A stretch of 64,000 nt of DNA from Hymenobacter translucens. Lineage in GTDB: Bacteria > Bacteroidota > Bacteroidia > Cytophagales > Hymenobacteraceae. A model generated the notes under the pieces. It was not told the DNA's origin. It worked only from the letters and a program-made list of their open reading frames with translations, and ran no database searches. The DNA lies in the NCBI RefSeq assembly GCF_020685205.1, contig NZ_JAJERB010000003.1:620001-684000 (forward strand). Reading direction: 5' to 3'. Below are positions 35,414 through 44,259 of this stretch, piece by piece. The position numbers and the translations under genes were made by a program. Positions within the stretch are counted from its first letter, which is position 1. Every line of letters begins with the position of its first letter.

Positions 35414-36433
35414 ATGAACGACCGTCGCCTGCGCCTGCTGGGCATTCCGCTGCTGTCGGTGCTGATTGTGCTGCTTTCCCTGCCGGGCCAGGCTCATCCG
35501 CTCCGGGCGGGCATGGTGCTGCTGCAGTTTACCATTTCGCTGTTGTTCACCCTGGTGCTGTGGCTGGGCAACCGGGCGCTGTGGGGCGTACTGCTGCAGC
35601 GGTTTCCGGGCGTGGAGCAGACGGCCCGCCGGCTGTGGTGGCTGGTCGGGGCCTGCCTGCTGTATACCAGCGTGGCCACCCTGGCCCTGGTGGTGCTGCT
35701 TCATCAGCTGATGCCGGCCTATTTCTCACTGACGCCCCGGTTTCTGTTCAACCAGATTGCCTTCGACCTTATTCCGACCCTGATTGTGCAGCTGATCTAC
35801 GAAAGCCGGCACTTCTTCGGGCAGTGGGAGCACAACCTGCGCCGGGCCGAGCAGCTCAGCCGGGCCGGGGTGCAAAGTCAGCTCGAGGCCCTGCAGAACC
35901 AGCTCGACCCGCACTTTCTGTTTAACAGCCTCAACACCCTCTCCGCGCTAATCGACGCCCAGAACGAGCCGGCCCAGCAGTTTGTGGAGCAGCTGGCCGA
36001 CGTGTACCGCTACGTGCTGGAAAGCCGGAACCAGCCCACGGTGCCCCTGGCCGAGGAGCTGGCCTTCGTGGATGCCTACCTGGCCCTGCAGAAGGTTCGG
36101 TTTCGCGACAACCTGCGGGTGGAGCAGCACGTTCCGGCGGCGCTGCTCCGCCACCGGGTGGCGCCCCTGAGCGTGCAGGTGCTGGTGGAAAACGCGCTTA
36201 AGCACAACGTAGTGAGCCGGGAGCACCCGTTGTCGGTCAGCATTACGGCCGAGGACGGGTTTCTGCGGGTGCAGAACTCGTTTCGGCCCCGGGCCAGTGG
36301 CCTCGGCGCCAGCACGGGCCTGGGCTTGCAGAATACCGTGCACCGCTACGAGCTGCTGCAGGCGCCGCACCCCGTCCGCATCGAAGCCGCTGCGGCCACC
36401 TTCACCGTCTGGCTGCCCCTGCTCCCGGCCTAG
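35414..36433 (+). CDS. LytS-type sensor histidine kinase (pair A)
   Basis: A 339-residue kinase with about four N-terminal membrane helices (to about residue 130), a short coiled coil, and the His_kinase (PF06580-type) box QLDPHFLFNSLNTLSALI with His167. The ATPase part follows (LSVQVLVENALKHNVVSREH; GASTGLGLQNTVHRYELL). It has no extracellular sensor domain, as usual for this class. The regulator gene follows after a 108-bp gap that holds eight copies of a heptamer. Confidence 0.93.
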   Translation: MNDRRLRLLGIPLLSVLIVLLSLPGQAHPLRAGMVLLQFTISLLFTLVLWLGNRALWGVLLQRFPGVEQTARRLWWLVGACLLYTSVATLALVVLLHQLMPAYFSLTPRFLFNQIAFDLIPTLIVQLIYESRHFFGQWEHNLRRAEQLSRAGVQSQLEALQNQLDPHFLFNSLNTLSALIDAQNEPAQQFVEQLADVYRYVLESRNQPTVPLAEELAFVDAYLALQKVRFRDNLRVEQHVPAALLRHRVAPLSVQVLVENALKHNVVSREHPLSVSITAEDGFLRVQNSFRPRASGLGASTGLGLQNTVHRYELLQAPHPVRIEAAAATFTVWLPLLPA

Positions 36434-36436
36434 GCT

Positions 36437-36492
36437 GGTTGTTGGTTGTTGGTTGTTGGTTGTTGGTTGTTGGTTGTTGGTTGTTGGTTGTT
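36437..36492 (+). repeat. heptanucleotide tandem repeat, eight perfect copies
   Basis: GGTTGTT is repeated eight times without error (56 bp) between a kinase stop codon and the start of its response regulator. It is non-coding on the plus strand, and its purity suggests recent slippage. Confidence 0.95.
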
Positions 36493-36541
36493 TAAGGAAA
36501 ATAGCGGCGGATTCCCTTAAATCAATTCTTAATTGAAACCC

Positions 36542-37303
36542 ATGACCGTCCTGCTGCTGGAAGATGAGTACCCCGCCGCCGAGCGGCTGCAGCGGCTGCT
36601 CAGCCAGGCCGCCCCCGACGCTCAGGTGGTAGCCACCCTCGACAGCGTGGCCGGCGCGGTAGCCTGGCTGACCTCGCACCCGGCTCCGGACCTTATCATC
36701 TCCGACATCCAGCTGGCCGACGGCCTGAGCCTCGATGTATTCGACCAGGTGCTGGTGCCCAGCCCGGTTATCTTCGCCACGGCCTACGATGCCTACGCCC
36801 TGCGCGCCTTTAAAGCCAACAGCGTCGACTACCTGCTCAAGCCCGTGAAGCTGGCCGAGTTGACGGCAGCTTTGCGCAAGCTCGCCGAGTGGCGTACGCC
36901 CCAGGCGCCGGCCCAGCGTCTGGAAACCCTGCGCGACAGTCTGCCCCGGCCCGAGCGCCAGTTTAAAAACCGGTTTCTGGTACGCAGCGGGGAGCAGCTG
37001 CTACCGCTCCCGGTAAGCCAGGTGGCGTGGTTCCAGAGCCGGCACGAAGTCACGACCCTGGTGGCTACCGATGGTCGCCGCTTTGTGGTCGACTACCCGC
37101 TCGAACAGCTCGAGCAGCTGCTGAGCCCCGAGCAGTTTTTCCGGCTCAACCGGCAGTTCATTGCCCACCTGCAGGCCGTGCAGCGCCTGCACCCCCACTT
37201 CAACGGAAAGCTCAAGCTCGACCTCACCCCCGCGCCCAGCGAAGACGTGCTGGTCAGCCGCGAAAAAGCCGGGGCGTTTAAAACCTGGCTGGAAGGAAGC
37301 TAA
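36542..37303 (+). CDS. LytTR-type response regulator (pair A)
   Basis: A 253-residue regulator with a receiver domain (phosphoacceptor Asp55 in DLIISDIQLADG, plus FATAYDAYALRAFKANSVDYLLKP) and a C-terminal LytTR DNA-binding domain (about 145-250, FLVRSGEQLLPLPVSQVAWFQ...FFRLNRQFIAHLQAVQRL). The ATG at 36542 is chosen over the TTG three codons earlier. The partner kinase lies directly upstream. The targets are unknown. Confidence 0.93.
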   Translation: MTVLLLEDEYPAAERLQRLLSQAAPDAQVVATLDSVAGAVAWLTSHPAPDLIISDIQLADGLSLDVFDQVLVPSPVIFATAYDAYALRAFKANSVDYLLKPVKLAELTAALRKLAEWRTPQAPAQRLETLRDSLPRPERQFKNRFLVRSGEQLLPLPVSQVAWFQSRHEVTTLVATDGRRFVVDYPLEQLEQLLSPEQFFRLNRQFIAHLQAVQRLHPHFNGKLKLDLTPAPSEDVLVSREKAGAFKTWLEGS

Positions 37304-37441
37304 TACACTGACGCTGGATGAGCAGTGTGTAAGAAATGGTGAGCGGGGCCGGGAGCTGATGAAGCTGGATAGGAAAGTTTCCTGTTCCGCGCATTAAAGC
37401 TCAACCCAGCAGCACGTTGCTCACAGTAGCACCTTCAAGCC

Positions 37442-38224
37442 TTACCGGTCCAGCCAGGCGCGGAAGGAGGCTACCTTTTCCCGGCTGACCAGCACGTCGC
37501 CCTCGGGCGCGGGGGGCGAAAGCACGGTTTTCAGGCGGGAGTTGGTGAAGTGAATGATGTCCTGGATGGCATCCTGGTGCACGAGGTACGCCCGGTTGAC
37601 CCGGAAGAAGTGACGGGGGTCCAGCAGCTTTTCCAGCTGCTCCAGCGTCTGGTCGACCACGAAGCGACGGTTCTCGCGGGTCTGCACGAAGGTGGCTTTC
37701 TCGAGGCTGAAGAAGTAGCTGATGTTCTCGACCGGAATGATCTTCAGGTGCTCGCCCACCTTTACCACGAACTGCTTTTTGTACTGTTTCTGGGGCTGAA
37801 GCTGCTGCAGCACCTGAGTCAGCAAAGCCGGGTCGAAGGCCGGGGCCGGCGCCGTGGGAGCCGAGGCCCGCAAGGCCCGCAGCTTGTCGACGGCTCCCTG
37901 CAGCTCCTGCTCGTCGATGGGCTTGAGCAGGTAGTCGATGCTGTTCACTTTGAACGCACGCAGGGCGTAGGCATCGTAGGCCGTGGTGAAGATAACCGGG
38001 CAGCGCACCTCCACCCGATCAAACAGCTCAAAGCTCAGTCCGTCCGCCAGGTGAATATCGAGAAACAGCACGTCCGGCCGTTCGGCAGCCCCCTGGAGCA
38101 ACGCCACGGCGGCTTCCACCGAGTCGGCGGTGCCGCGCACGTCCACGGGTGGGTACTGCCGGCGCAGCAGGTCGGTAAGCCGTCGTGCGGCCAGGGGCTC
38201 GTCTTCGATAACGTAGGCTGTCAT
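37442..38224 (-). CDS. LytTR-type response regulator (pair B)
   Basis: A 260-residue regulator: a receiver domain with Asp56 in DVLFLDIHLADG, then a linker and a LytTR domain (VKVGEHLKIIPVENISYFFS...HFFRVNRAYLVHQDAIQDII). The internal ATG at 38224 gives the standard MTAYVIEDEPLAARR start; the upstream extension is Pro/Ser-rich and unlikely. Its kinase (39302-40369) is upstream on the same strand, but an oppositely oriented lipoprotein gene lies between them. It is convergent with pair A's regulator. Confidence 0.92.
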   Translation of the reverse strand: MTAYVIEDEPLAARRLTDLLRRQYPPVDVRGTADSVEAAVALLQGAAERPDVLFLDIHLADGLSFELFDRVEVRCPVIFTTAYDAYALRAFKVNSIDYLLKPIDEQELQGAVDKLRALRASAPTAPAPAFDPALLTQVLQQLQPQKQYKKQFVVKVGEHLKIIPVENISYFFSLEKATFVQTRENRRFVVDQTLEQLEKLLDPRHFFRVNRAYLVHQDAIQDIIHFTNSRLKTVLSPPAPEGDVLVSREKVASFRAWLDR

Positions 38225-38505
38225 TCCGATCGAATGGGGAACAGGGGGTTGCGCTGACAAAGGTGGGGAATATGGCGGATTGCTACTCTTTGGCACGAAA
38301 ACCCCTCTCCATCGAGTTCACGAAACTCATCTCCCATCGCGTTTATTGAACTTTGATTTCGTGAACGAGTTTTTTGAACTCAAACTGAACCGTAGCGGGC
38401 TTTTGGTAGTCTTGTGAGCACCCCTTGGCAGCAGTTCACTCAAAGGAGGGTTTGTTTTTATAGACCTTTGCCGGTAAGTCCTGCTTCGCTATAATAGATC
38501 ACCCT

Positions 38506-39183
38506 ATGCCTACTCGTTTGTGCTTACGCGTGCTTCTGCACCTCATTCTGATTGTCACTTGCACATATTGTGGCCCAACTATCAGCGAAGAAGAACGGCA
38601 GGCTGCTGAGCAGTTGCATGACGACACCATTGACGTCACGTCATTTGACATCGAGCGGGAAAACAGCCCGGCGCTGGCAAAATGGACAGCAGTGGAAGCT
38701 GGCCGGGAAATAATCTGTACCCCGCCTGGCTGGACGCCTCACCGAGAGGATGGAACGCTCGTCATCCTTGCGCCTGATAACGCCGATAGTACGGAGCGGA
38801 TCAGCTTCACTCGCTTTGAGAAAGATACACCTTCGTTGGACTATCCAGCCCTGGCTCAGCAACTAATAAATGCACCCTTTCCCGGCTTCCAGCTGGCAGA
38901 AGGGGATACAGTCAAGAAGCTGATGTTTCAGCATGATTTCGCCGTCGAACGAGATGTAAGCTTACGTGCTAAGGGCCGGGACTTTCACGCCTATTGCTTA
39001 GTGTATGTGAATGATCGTAACCTGTACCACTTCCGCATCATTTTGGCGAAGAGCCGATTAAAAGCCTATCAAGGCGACCTCATCGACGACATTGTCGGAA
39101 ATCTACAGATCGATCGAAAGCACCTGATGAGGAATGACAACCCCTTACAACAGGTCATCTATCTAACAGGTCATCTTAACTAA
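38506..39183 (+). CDS. orphan lipoprotein between a kinase and its regulator
   Basis: A 225-residue protein with an N-terminal export signal (MPTRLCLRVLLHLILIVTCT). It ends in two cysteines, Cys19 and Cys22, either of which could be lipidated. The mature part (ENSPALAKWTAVEAGREIIC, PDNADSTERISF, VKKLMFQHDFAVERDV) matches no family I know, though it looks like the small beta proteins that monitor envelope lipids or toxins. Base composition (about half GC) and codon use differ plainly from the neighbours. It is on the strand opposite to both flanking genes, so it is likely an insertion. Confidence 0.7.
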   Translation: MPTRLCLRVLLHLILIVTCTYCGPTISEEERQAAEQLHDDTIDVTSFDIERENSPALAKWTAVEAGREIICTPPGWTPHREDGTLVILAPDNADSTERISFTRFEKDTPSLDYPALAQQLINAPFPGFQLAEGDTVKKLMFQHDFAVERDVSLRAKGRDFHAYCLVYVNDRNLYHFRIILAKSRLKAYQGDLIDDIVGNLQIDRKHLMRNDNPLQQVIYLTGHLN

Positions 39184-39301
39184 GTCAACCATACATGTAA
39201 TAGCGTAATGACTGCTGGGAGATACGGCACTTAGCGGCAATGCTTGTAGGGGATAGGACTAGTTCAGGAAAACGGTGGAATAGCTAAACCTAACGCTATC
39301 C

Positions 39302-40369
39302 TCACATCAGACTTAATACCGGCAAGGTCACGGTAAACTCGGTATCGGTGCGCGCCACGCGCACGGGCTCGTCGGTAAGGTGGGCATAGCGGGCCGTCAG
39401 GTTGGGCAGCCCGATTCCCAGCGACTCTTCGGGGCCCAGGCGGCGGGGGCGCAAGGTGTTCTGGACGCTCAGGGTCTGGGCCTCCGGGTCGAGGGTGATG
39501 CGCAGGTGCAGGGGCTGATCGACGCTGGCGGCATTGTGCTTGAGGGCATTTTCCAGCAGCAGCTGCAGGCTCAAAGGCGGCACGACGCAGTTAGCCGGCA
39601 CGGCGGCCGGGTCGGGCAACTCGGTGCGCAGGGCCTCGCCATAGCGGATGTTCTGCAGAAACAGGTAGGACCGGGCAAACTCCAGCTCGTCGGCCAGGGG
39701 CACCACCTCGCGCTGCCGGGCGTCGAGCACGTAGCGGTACACCTGGGAAAGCTGCCGGATAAAGCGCACCGCCAGCTGGGGCTCTTCTTCCACGAGCGAC
39801 GTCAGCGCGTTCAGGGCGTTGAACATGAAGTGCGGGTCGAGCTGCTGGCGCAGGGACTCGGCCTCAGCCTGGGCTTTTTCCTTTTGCAGCCGCTCGTTGC
39901 TTACCACGGCCTCCCGCCAGCCCAGCAGAAACGAGCGGCTGTGCATGAACATCGAAATCAGGGCCGTGATAACCAGTGGAAACACGTAGCCCTGCACGTA
40001 GGGGGCCGTGAACAGCACCGCCGGACTCTTGCCCCGGTACAGCACAAACCCCAGCCGTACCAGGAAGATAACCACCAGGGAGCCGCCCAGCGACACCAGT
40101 ACCGTGAGCACCAGACGCTTGCCGGGCGACTGCTTCCAGCGCACGTATTTGTCGAGCCAGTCCACGGAGTAGCCGTTGGCCAGCCAGAGCCCGCAGGTGT
40201 AGATCGTGGTTAGGGTAAAGCTCAGCAGCAGCTCCCGTGGGCTGCTCAGGCACTCCAGGCAGGTGAGCAGCGTCATCGTCACGGACACGCCCAGCAATAT
40301 CAGCCCCACTTTCAGCCAGGGACGCAAAGCGCGGAGCGGCGGCATCGTGGGAGCGTGTCGGGCAGGCAT
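39302..40369 (-). CDS. LytS-type sensor histidine kinase (pair B)
   Basis: A 355-residue kinase (start at 40369) with four N-terminal membrane helices, a Glu/Gln coiled coil (NERLQKEKAQAEAESLRQ), the box QQLDPHFMFNALNALTSLVE and an ATPase domain (LSLQLLLENALKHNAASVDQ; ESLGIGLPNLTARYAHL). A TATCTTGC word near 40416-40423 makes the 40369 ATG more likely than 40399 or the GTG-free longer form. Its receptor-like upstream neighbours on the same strand suggest that this pair regulates them. Confidence 0.9.
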   Translation of the reverse strand: MPARHAPTMPPLRALRPWLKVGLILLGVSVTMTLLTCLECLSSPRELLLSFTLTTIYTCGLWLANGYSVDWLDKYVRWKQSPGKRLVLTVLVSLGGSLVVIFLVRLGFVLYRGKSPAVLFTAPYVQGYVFPLVITALISMFMHSRSFLLGWREAVVSNERLQKEKAQAEAESLRQQLDPHFMFNALNALTSLVEEEPQLAVRFIRQLSQVYRYVLDARQREVVPLADELEFARSYLFLQNIRYGEALRTELPDPAAVPANCVVPPLSLQLLLENALKHNAASVDQPLHLRITLDPEAQTLSVQNTLRPRRLGPEESLGIGLPNLTARYAHLTDEPVRVARTDTEFTVTLPVLSLM

Positions 40370-40525
40370 GGAGCAGGAATCAGGAGGTAGGGCCGGCATG
40401 GGAAGACGGGCAAGATACGGTCTGGATACAGGAGTCAGGAGCCGGAAGCCTGGAGAAAGCAAGTTGGTAAAACACGCCTCCCGGGATCAGGCGGCGCGTT
40501 TGACCCGGCTCCGACTCCTGGCTCG

Positions 40526-41215
40526 TTATTTCGCCGCCTGGGCTTCGTAGGATTTCAGACGGCTCAGCACCTGCCGCTCGCCCCAGGCGGGCAGCAGCGG
40601 GCTGGCGGGCCGGGCGGCGGCGAAGCGGACCTTGGCTTCCTCGAAAACCGGCTTGGCCACGTCGGCCCCGCCCCCGAACATCTTGGGCATAAAGTACAGC
40701 TGGTTGCCCTGCACCAGGTAGATGCGCGGGTTGGCCGGGTTCAGTTTTTTGGCCTGGTCCAGGGCTTCCTTGATCTGGGGCGAATACTTGCCCGAGCGAG
40801 CCATCGGGTTGATGCCCAGCCGCGCCTGGTGGATGTAGGCCTGCAGCACCAGCAGCTCCGACTCGTCGCCCTTCAGCTTGCGGGCCTGGGCCAGCGAAGC
40901 CTCGGCCTGGTCCAGGTTTTTGTCTTTCACGTCACTGCTTTCCTTACCTTGGAAGGTGGCTATGAGCAGGGCGTAGGCGCGGTGGTAGGCGGGCAGCCAG
41001 TCGGCGGGAGCGGCGGCGCTGGCCCGCTCAAACTTGCTGGCCAGTTCCTTTAACTGCACCGGGTCGCCGGTGCGGTACAGCTCCTTGACGGCTGCGGCCA
41101 TCAGGTCGGTGTAGCCGGCCGGAGCAGCGCTAGGGGCAGTGGCCGGGGTGGTTTGCTGGGCGGTGGCCGAAAGGGAGGCACAGGCCAGGGCGAGGAAAAG
41201 CAGGGTCTTTTTCAT
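40526..41215 (-). CDS. secreted TPR-like protein
   Basis: A 229-residue exported protein with a signal peptide (MKKTLLFLALACASLSATAQ). The mature part consists of helical hairpins suggesting about three TPR-like repeats (LKELASKFERASAAAPADWL; LDQAEASLAQARKLKGDESE; IKEALDQAKKLNPANPRIYL), so it may act as a periplasmic adaptor. It lies between a TonB-dependent receptor gene (upstream) and the pair B kinase gene. Its upstream region is a near copy of the receptor's own upstream region, which suggests common control. Confidence 0.8.
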   Translation of the reverse strand: MKKTLLFLALACASLSATAQQTTPATAPSAAPAGYTDLMAAAVKELYRTGDPVQLKELASKFERASAAAPADWLPAYHRAYALLIATFQGKESSDVKDKNLDQAEASLAQARKLKGDESELLVLQAYIHQARLGINPMARSGKYSPQIKEALDQAKKLNPANPRIYLVQGNQLYFMPKMFGGGADVAKPVFEEAKVRFAAARPASPLLPAWGERQVLSRLKSYEAQAAK

Positions 41216-41260
41216 GGAAGTTGGAAAGAGGTTGATGGGGAAAGGAAGACGGGGGTTGGC

Positions 41261-41345
41261 GTGATGATGCAAAGGTGGGCGGCGGCGCGGGCGGCGGAAA
41301 GTTTAGGTTGCCGAAGCGTCAGATCAGGCGGATGAAGCGTAGGGG
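41261..41345 (-). promoter_or_regulatory. upstream block A, shared with the TonB-receptor gene
   Basis: On the minus strand this contains CTTCATCCGCCTGATCTGAC, then TTCGGCAACCTAAACTTTCC, a GC-rich stretch, and CACCTTTGCATCATCAC nearest the gene, 46 nt before the TPR-protein ATG. The same order recurs at 43602-43684. CCTTTG resembles the end of a TAnnTTTG box, so this is probably a promoter with an upstream activator site. Confidence 0.7.
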
Positions 41346-41348
41346 CCG

Positions 41349-43586
41349 CTACTCCGGAGCTTCGTCGGTATTGGCGGGGCGCTTCTTGTTGATGGACACC
41401 ATCACGCCCACGAACACCAAGCGCGGCGCGGAGGGCAGCACGGCCACGCTGGCGTACTTGCCGTCGGCCCCGGGCGTGGGCGCGTAGCGGTGGCCGAACA
41501 CGTTCTGCCGGCCCAGCACGTTGGAGCACGACACGTGCACGATGGTGAAGTTTTTCCACAGCGTGGTCACGTAGCTGGCGTTCAGGCTGACGTCCTGGAA
41601 GCTGGGCAGGCGGCCCTGGTTGTAGCCGGCCCGGTTGGGGTCGTGGTAGGCGCGCGGACTGTTGTAGGTGTAGGTCGCGCCGAACAGCGTGTGCAGGCGG
41701 GGCACCCAGTACTTGCCGACCACGCTCAGGTTGTGGCGGGCGGCAAAGGTGGGCACGGCCCGCACCGGGTCGAGGTGCTGTTGCCGCCGGGTGTCCAGAA
41801 AGCCGTAGCTGATCCAGTAGTCGCCGTTTTTCACCGTCTTCTTGTCCCGCCACAGCACGTCCACGCCCCGGGCGTAGCCGCTGCCCCCGCTCCGGTAGCT
41901 GGCCGGGTCGTAGGGCGTCAGGGCGCTGGCGGGCGGGCTCACGTCGAAGCGCACGAGCTGGGCGTAGCTTTTGGCGTAGGCTTCCAGGCGCAGCGTGCGG
42001 TTGTCGTGGCTGCGCAGGTAGGTGAGCTGCACGTGCTGGGCTTGCTCAAACCGGAGCTGTCCGGGATGAGCGGCGCGCAGCAGAATGTCGGTGCCGGGCG
42101 TCTGATAGAAATAGCCCCAGGCCCCGGAAAGCTGGTTTTGCTCGTTTAGCTGATATGCCAGGGCCAGGCGGGGCGCCACGTTCCAGCGGCCGAGCACGGC
42201 CGAGTACTCGGCCCGCCCCCCTACCCGGCCTACGAGCTGGTTGCTGAAGGAGATGTCGGACTCGGCAAAGCCGGCCAGGCGCTGCTCCCCGAACTGAAAC
42301 ACCGTGTCGCGCGGCACGGCCAGGTAGCGCTGCTCGTTGCCCTGCGCCAGACCTTCAAGACCCAGCTTCAGGTTCCAGTAGGCGCTGGCCGAGTCGTTGA
42401 TAAGCACCAGCCGGCCCACAACCGACTGCTCCAGGTCCCGGCGGGTCTGCTCCCGACCGGCTCCCGACTGCGCATCGCAGGTCGTCACGCTGGCCGACTG
42501 CACGTCGCGGGTGGCGGCCACGCCACTCTGCACCGACCAGCCCCGGTAGAGCGGGCTGCGGAAGGTGGCATTCAGGTAAGCATTGCGGGAAAGCAGGGCC
42601 ACGGGCAGGTTGGCGGAGGACCCCGCTTCGGCCTGACGGGCCCCGATGCGCTGCTGCGTTACGGCGCCGTAGGTTTTGAGCATGCCCATGTCGCCGGTTT
42701 TCTGCCGGAAGGCCACCGACCCGCCCACCGTCTCAAATCCGGTCAGCATACGCTGGGACACCAGCCCGATGTAGGGCCGCATGTTGGTGTAGTCGCCCGT
42801 TACGGCCACCGAGGACCGCTCGTAGCGCTGCTGGTGCGACAAGCTCAGCATACCCAGGGAGAAAACGGAGATGCCCGTCTGCGTTTCCTCCACCAGATCC
42901 GAGGAGTTCAGGGCCACGATGGCCGACAGCGCCTGTCCGTACTCGGCCGAGTAGCCCCCGGTGCTGAAAGCCATGCCCTTGAACAGCATCGGCGAAAACC
43001 GCCCCCGGGCCGGCATGCCCGACACCGTAGCGTTGTAGGGCGACTGCAGCGGCACGCCGTCGAGGTACTGCCGGGTTTCGCCGGCGGCCCCGCCCCGCAC
43101 GAACAGCTTGCCTTCCTCCCCGTTGCGCGTGGTGCCCGGCATGGTGTTGAACGCCCCGGCCACGTCGGCCGAAGCCCCGGCCGTCGTGACCACGTCGCGG
43201 GCGTTGAACACGGTGCTGCGCCGACTGTCGCTGGCCTCGAACGTGCCGGAGGTGATGACCACATCGCCCAGCTGGTTGCGCACGGGCTTCAGCACCAGGG
43301 CCAGGTGCCGGGCGGTGCCGTTAAGCTCCACGGGCTGCTCCAGGGGCTGGAAGCCCAGCAGCGTCACGACCAGCGGCAGGGTGCCGGTCTGCCGGGTGCT
43401 GAACCGAAACCGGCCGAGCGTATCGGTGCTGGCCCCGTCGAACGTGGTTTTCAGGAACACGTTCACGCCTGGCAGCGGGTGGCCCGCGGCGTCGCGCACG
43501 GTGCCGCTGAGCGTAGTGGAGGTTTGGGCGGCGGCGGGCCGCAGGGCCGTCAGCGCCAGCAGCAGGGAAAGGAAAAGGTGTTTCAT
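41349..43586 (-). CDS. TonB-dependent receptor
   Basis: A 745-residue outer-membrane transporter. After the signal peptide (MKHLFLSLLLALTALRPAAAQ) comes a carboxypeptidase-regulatory-like domain (about 25-105, LSGTVRDAAGHPLPGVNVFL). The plug domain is next (about 110-230, with GAFNTMPGTTRNGEEGKLFV and GVPLQSPYNATVSGMP), then a beta-barrel ending with a strand near LVFVGVMVSINKK. No SusD partner is present. The ATG at 43586 is set by the signal peptide. It is followed on the same strand by a TPR-like protein and a LytS kinase. The ligand is unknown. Confidence 0.9.
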   Translation of the reverse strand: MKHLFLSLLLALTALRPAAAQTSTTLSGTVRDAAGHPLPGVNVFLKTTFDGASTDTLGRFRFSTRQTGTLPLVVTLLGFQPLEQPVELNGTARHLALVLKPVRNQLGDVVITSGTFEASDSRRSTVFNARDVVTTAGASADVAGAFNTMPGTTRNGEEGKLFVRGGAAGETRQYLDGVPLQSPYNATVSGMPARGRFSPMLFKGMAFSTGGYSAEYGQALSAIVALNSSDLVEETQTGISVFSLGMLSLSHQQRYERSSVAVTGDYTNMRPYIGLVSQRMLTGFETVGGSVAFRQKTGDMGMLKTYGAVTQQRIGARQAEAGSSANLPVALLSRNAYLNATFRSPLYRGWSVQSGVAATRDVQSASVTTCDAQSGAGREQTRRDLEQSVVGRLVLINDSASAYWNLKLGLEGLAQGNEQRYLAVPRDTVFQFGEQRLAGFAESDISFSNQLVGRVGGRAEYSAVLGRWNVAPRLALAYQLNEQNQLSGAWGYFYQTPGTDILLRAAHPGQLRFEQAQHVQLTYLRSHDNRTLRLEAYAKSYAQLVRFDVSPPASALTPYDPASYRSGGSGYARGVDVLWRDKKTVKNGDYWISYGFLDTRRQQHLDPVRAVPTFAARHNLSVVGKYWVPRLHTLFGATYTYNSPRAYHDPNRAGYNQGRLPSFQDVSLNASYVTTLWKNFTIVHVSCSNVLGRQNVFGHRYAPTPGADGKYASVAVLPSAPRLVFVGVMVSINKKRPANTDEAPE

Positions 43587-43601
43587 CGGGGTAGCAGCGA
43601 A

Positions 43602-43684
43602 GTGATGATCAAAAGTCACCGGCTGCCGCCCGCGCTGAAACTAAAGGTTGCCGAACCGTCGGATCAGGAGGATGAAGTGTAAAG
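43602..43684 (-). promoter_or_regulatory. upstream block B, shared with the TPR-protein gene
   Basis: On the minus strand this contains CTTCATCCTCCTGATCCGAC, then TTCGGCAACCTTTAGTTTCA, a GC-rich stretch and ACTTTTGATCATCAC, 16 nt before the receptor ATG. It matches block A (41261-41345) along most of its length with only scattered substitutions in the distal 37 bp. Confidence 0.7.
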
Positions 43685-43708
43685 TCGTCCGAGCGTGGCG
43701 GCCGCCCG

Positions 43709-43716
43709 TACCTTTG
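43709..43716 (+). promoter_or_regulatory. -7 promoter box before the ElaA-like gene
   Basis: TACCTTTG, a perfect TAnnTTTG match, 25 nt before the ATG at 43742. Confidence 0.6.
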
Positions 43717-43741
43717 CCGGCCTCACGCAAACCCTGCCGCC

Positions 43742-44191
43742 ATGCCGCTTACCTGGACTACCAAACCTTACTCCGACCTTACCGTGCCCGAGCTCTACGC
43801 CCTGCTGCAGCTGCGCAGTGAGGTGTTTGTGGTGGAGCAGACCTGCGCTTTTCAGGATATGGACGGGCTCGACGAAAAGGCCGACCACCTGCTGGGCTAC
43901 GCGGAAACCGGGCAACTGGCTGCCTATGCCCGCCTGTTCGGCCCGGGGCTGAGCTACGGGCAGGTCAGCATCGGCCGGGTCGTGACGAGTCCGGCGTTCC
44001 GGCGGTTCGGCTACGGGCGGGAGCTGCTGCGCCGTTCCCTGGCGGAGTGCGAGCGGCTGTATGGCGCCCAGCCCATCAAAATCGGGGCCCAGCTGTACCT
44101 GAAGGCTTTTTACGAAAGCTTCGGCTTTGCTCAGCTCGGGGAAGGCTACCTGGAAGACGGCATTCCCCACATCTACATGCTGCGGGCCTGA
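43742..44191 (+). CDS. ElaA-like GNAT acetyltransferase
   Basis: A 149-residue GNAT protein of the ElaA type: LYALLQLRSEVFVVEQTCAFQDMDGLDEKADHLLGY at the N-terminus, the acetyl-CoA loop region IGRVVTSPAFRRFGYGREL, and the C-terminal FYESFGFAQLGEGYLEDGIPHI. The ElaA substrate is not established. The gene is divergent from the TonB-receptor gene, with its own consensus promoter box. Confidence 0.92.
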   Translation: MPLTWTTKPYSDLTVPELYALLQLRSEVFVVEQTCAFQDMDGLDEKADHLLGYAETGQLAAYARLFGPGLSYGQVSIGRVVTSPAFRRFGYGRELLRRSLAECERLYGAQPIKIGAQLYLKAFYESFGFAQLGEGYLEDGIPHIYMLRA

Positions 44192-44259
44192 CCTCCGCCC
44201 CGGTTCCGGCCGGCCTATCTTTCGTTGTGCTTACAACTTCCTTTATCCGGCTACCAGCT

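Noticed and set aside
36437..36492. CRISPR-like array at the heptamer repeat
   Set aside because: The repeats are 7 bp and contiguous with no spacers; it is a simple tandem repeat. No CRISPR or cas gene exists in the window.
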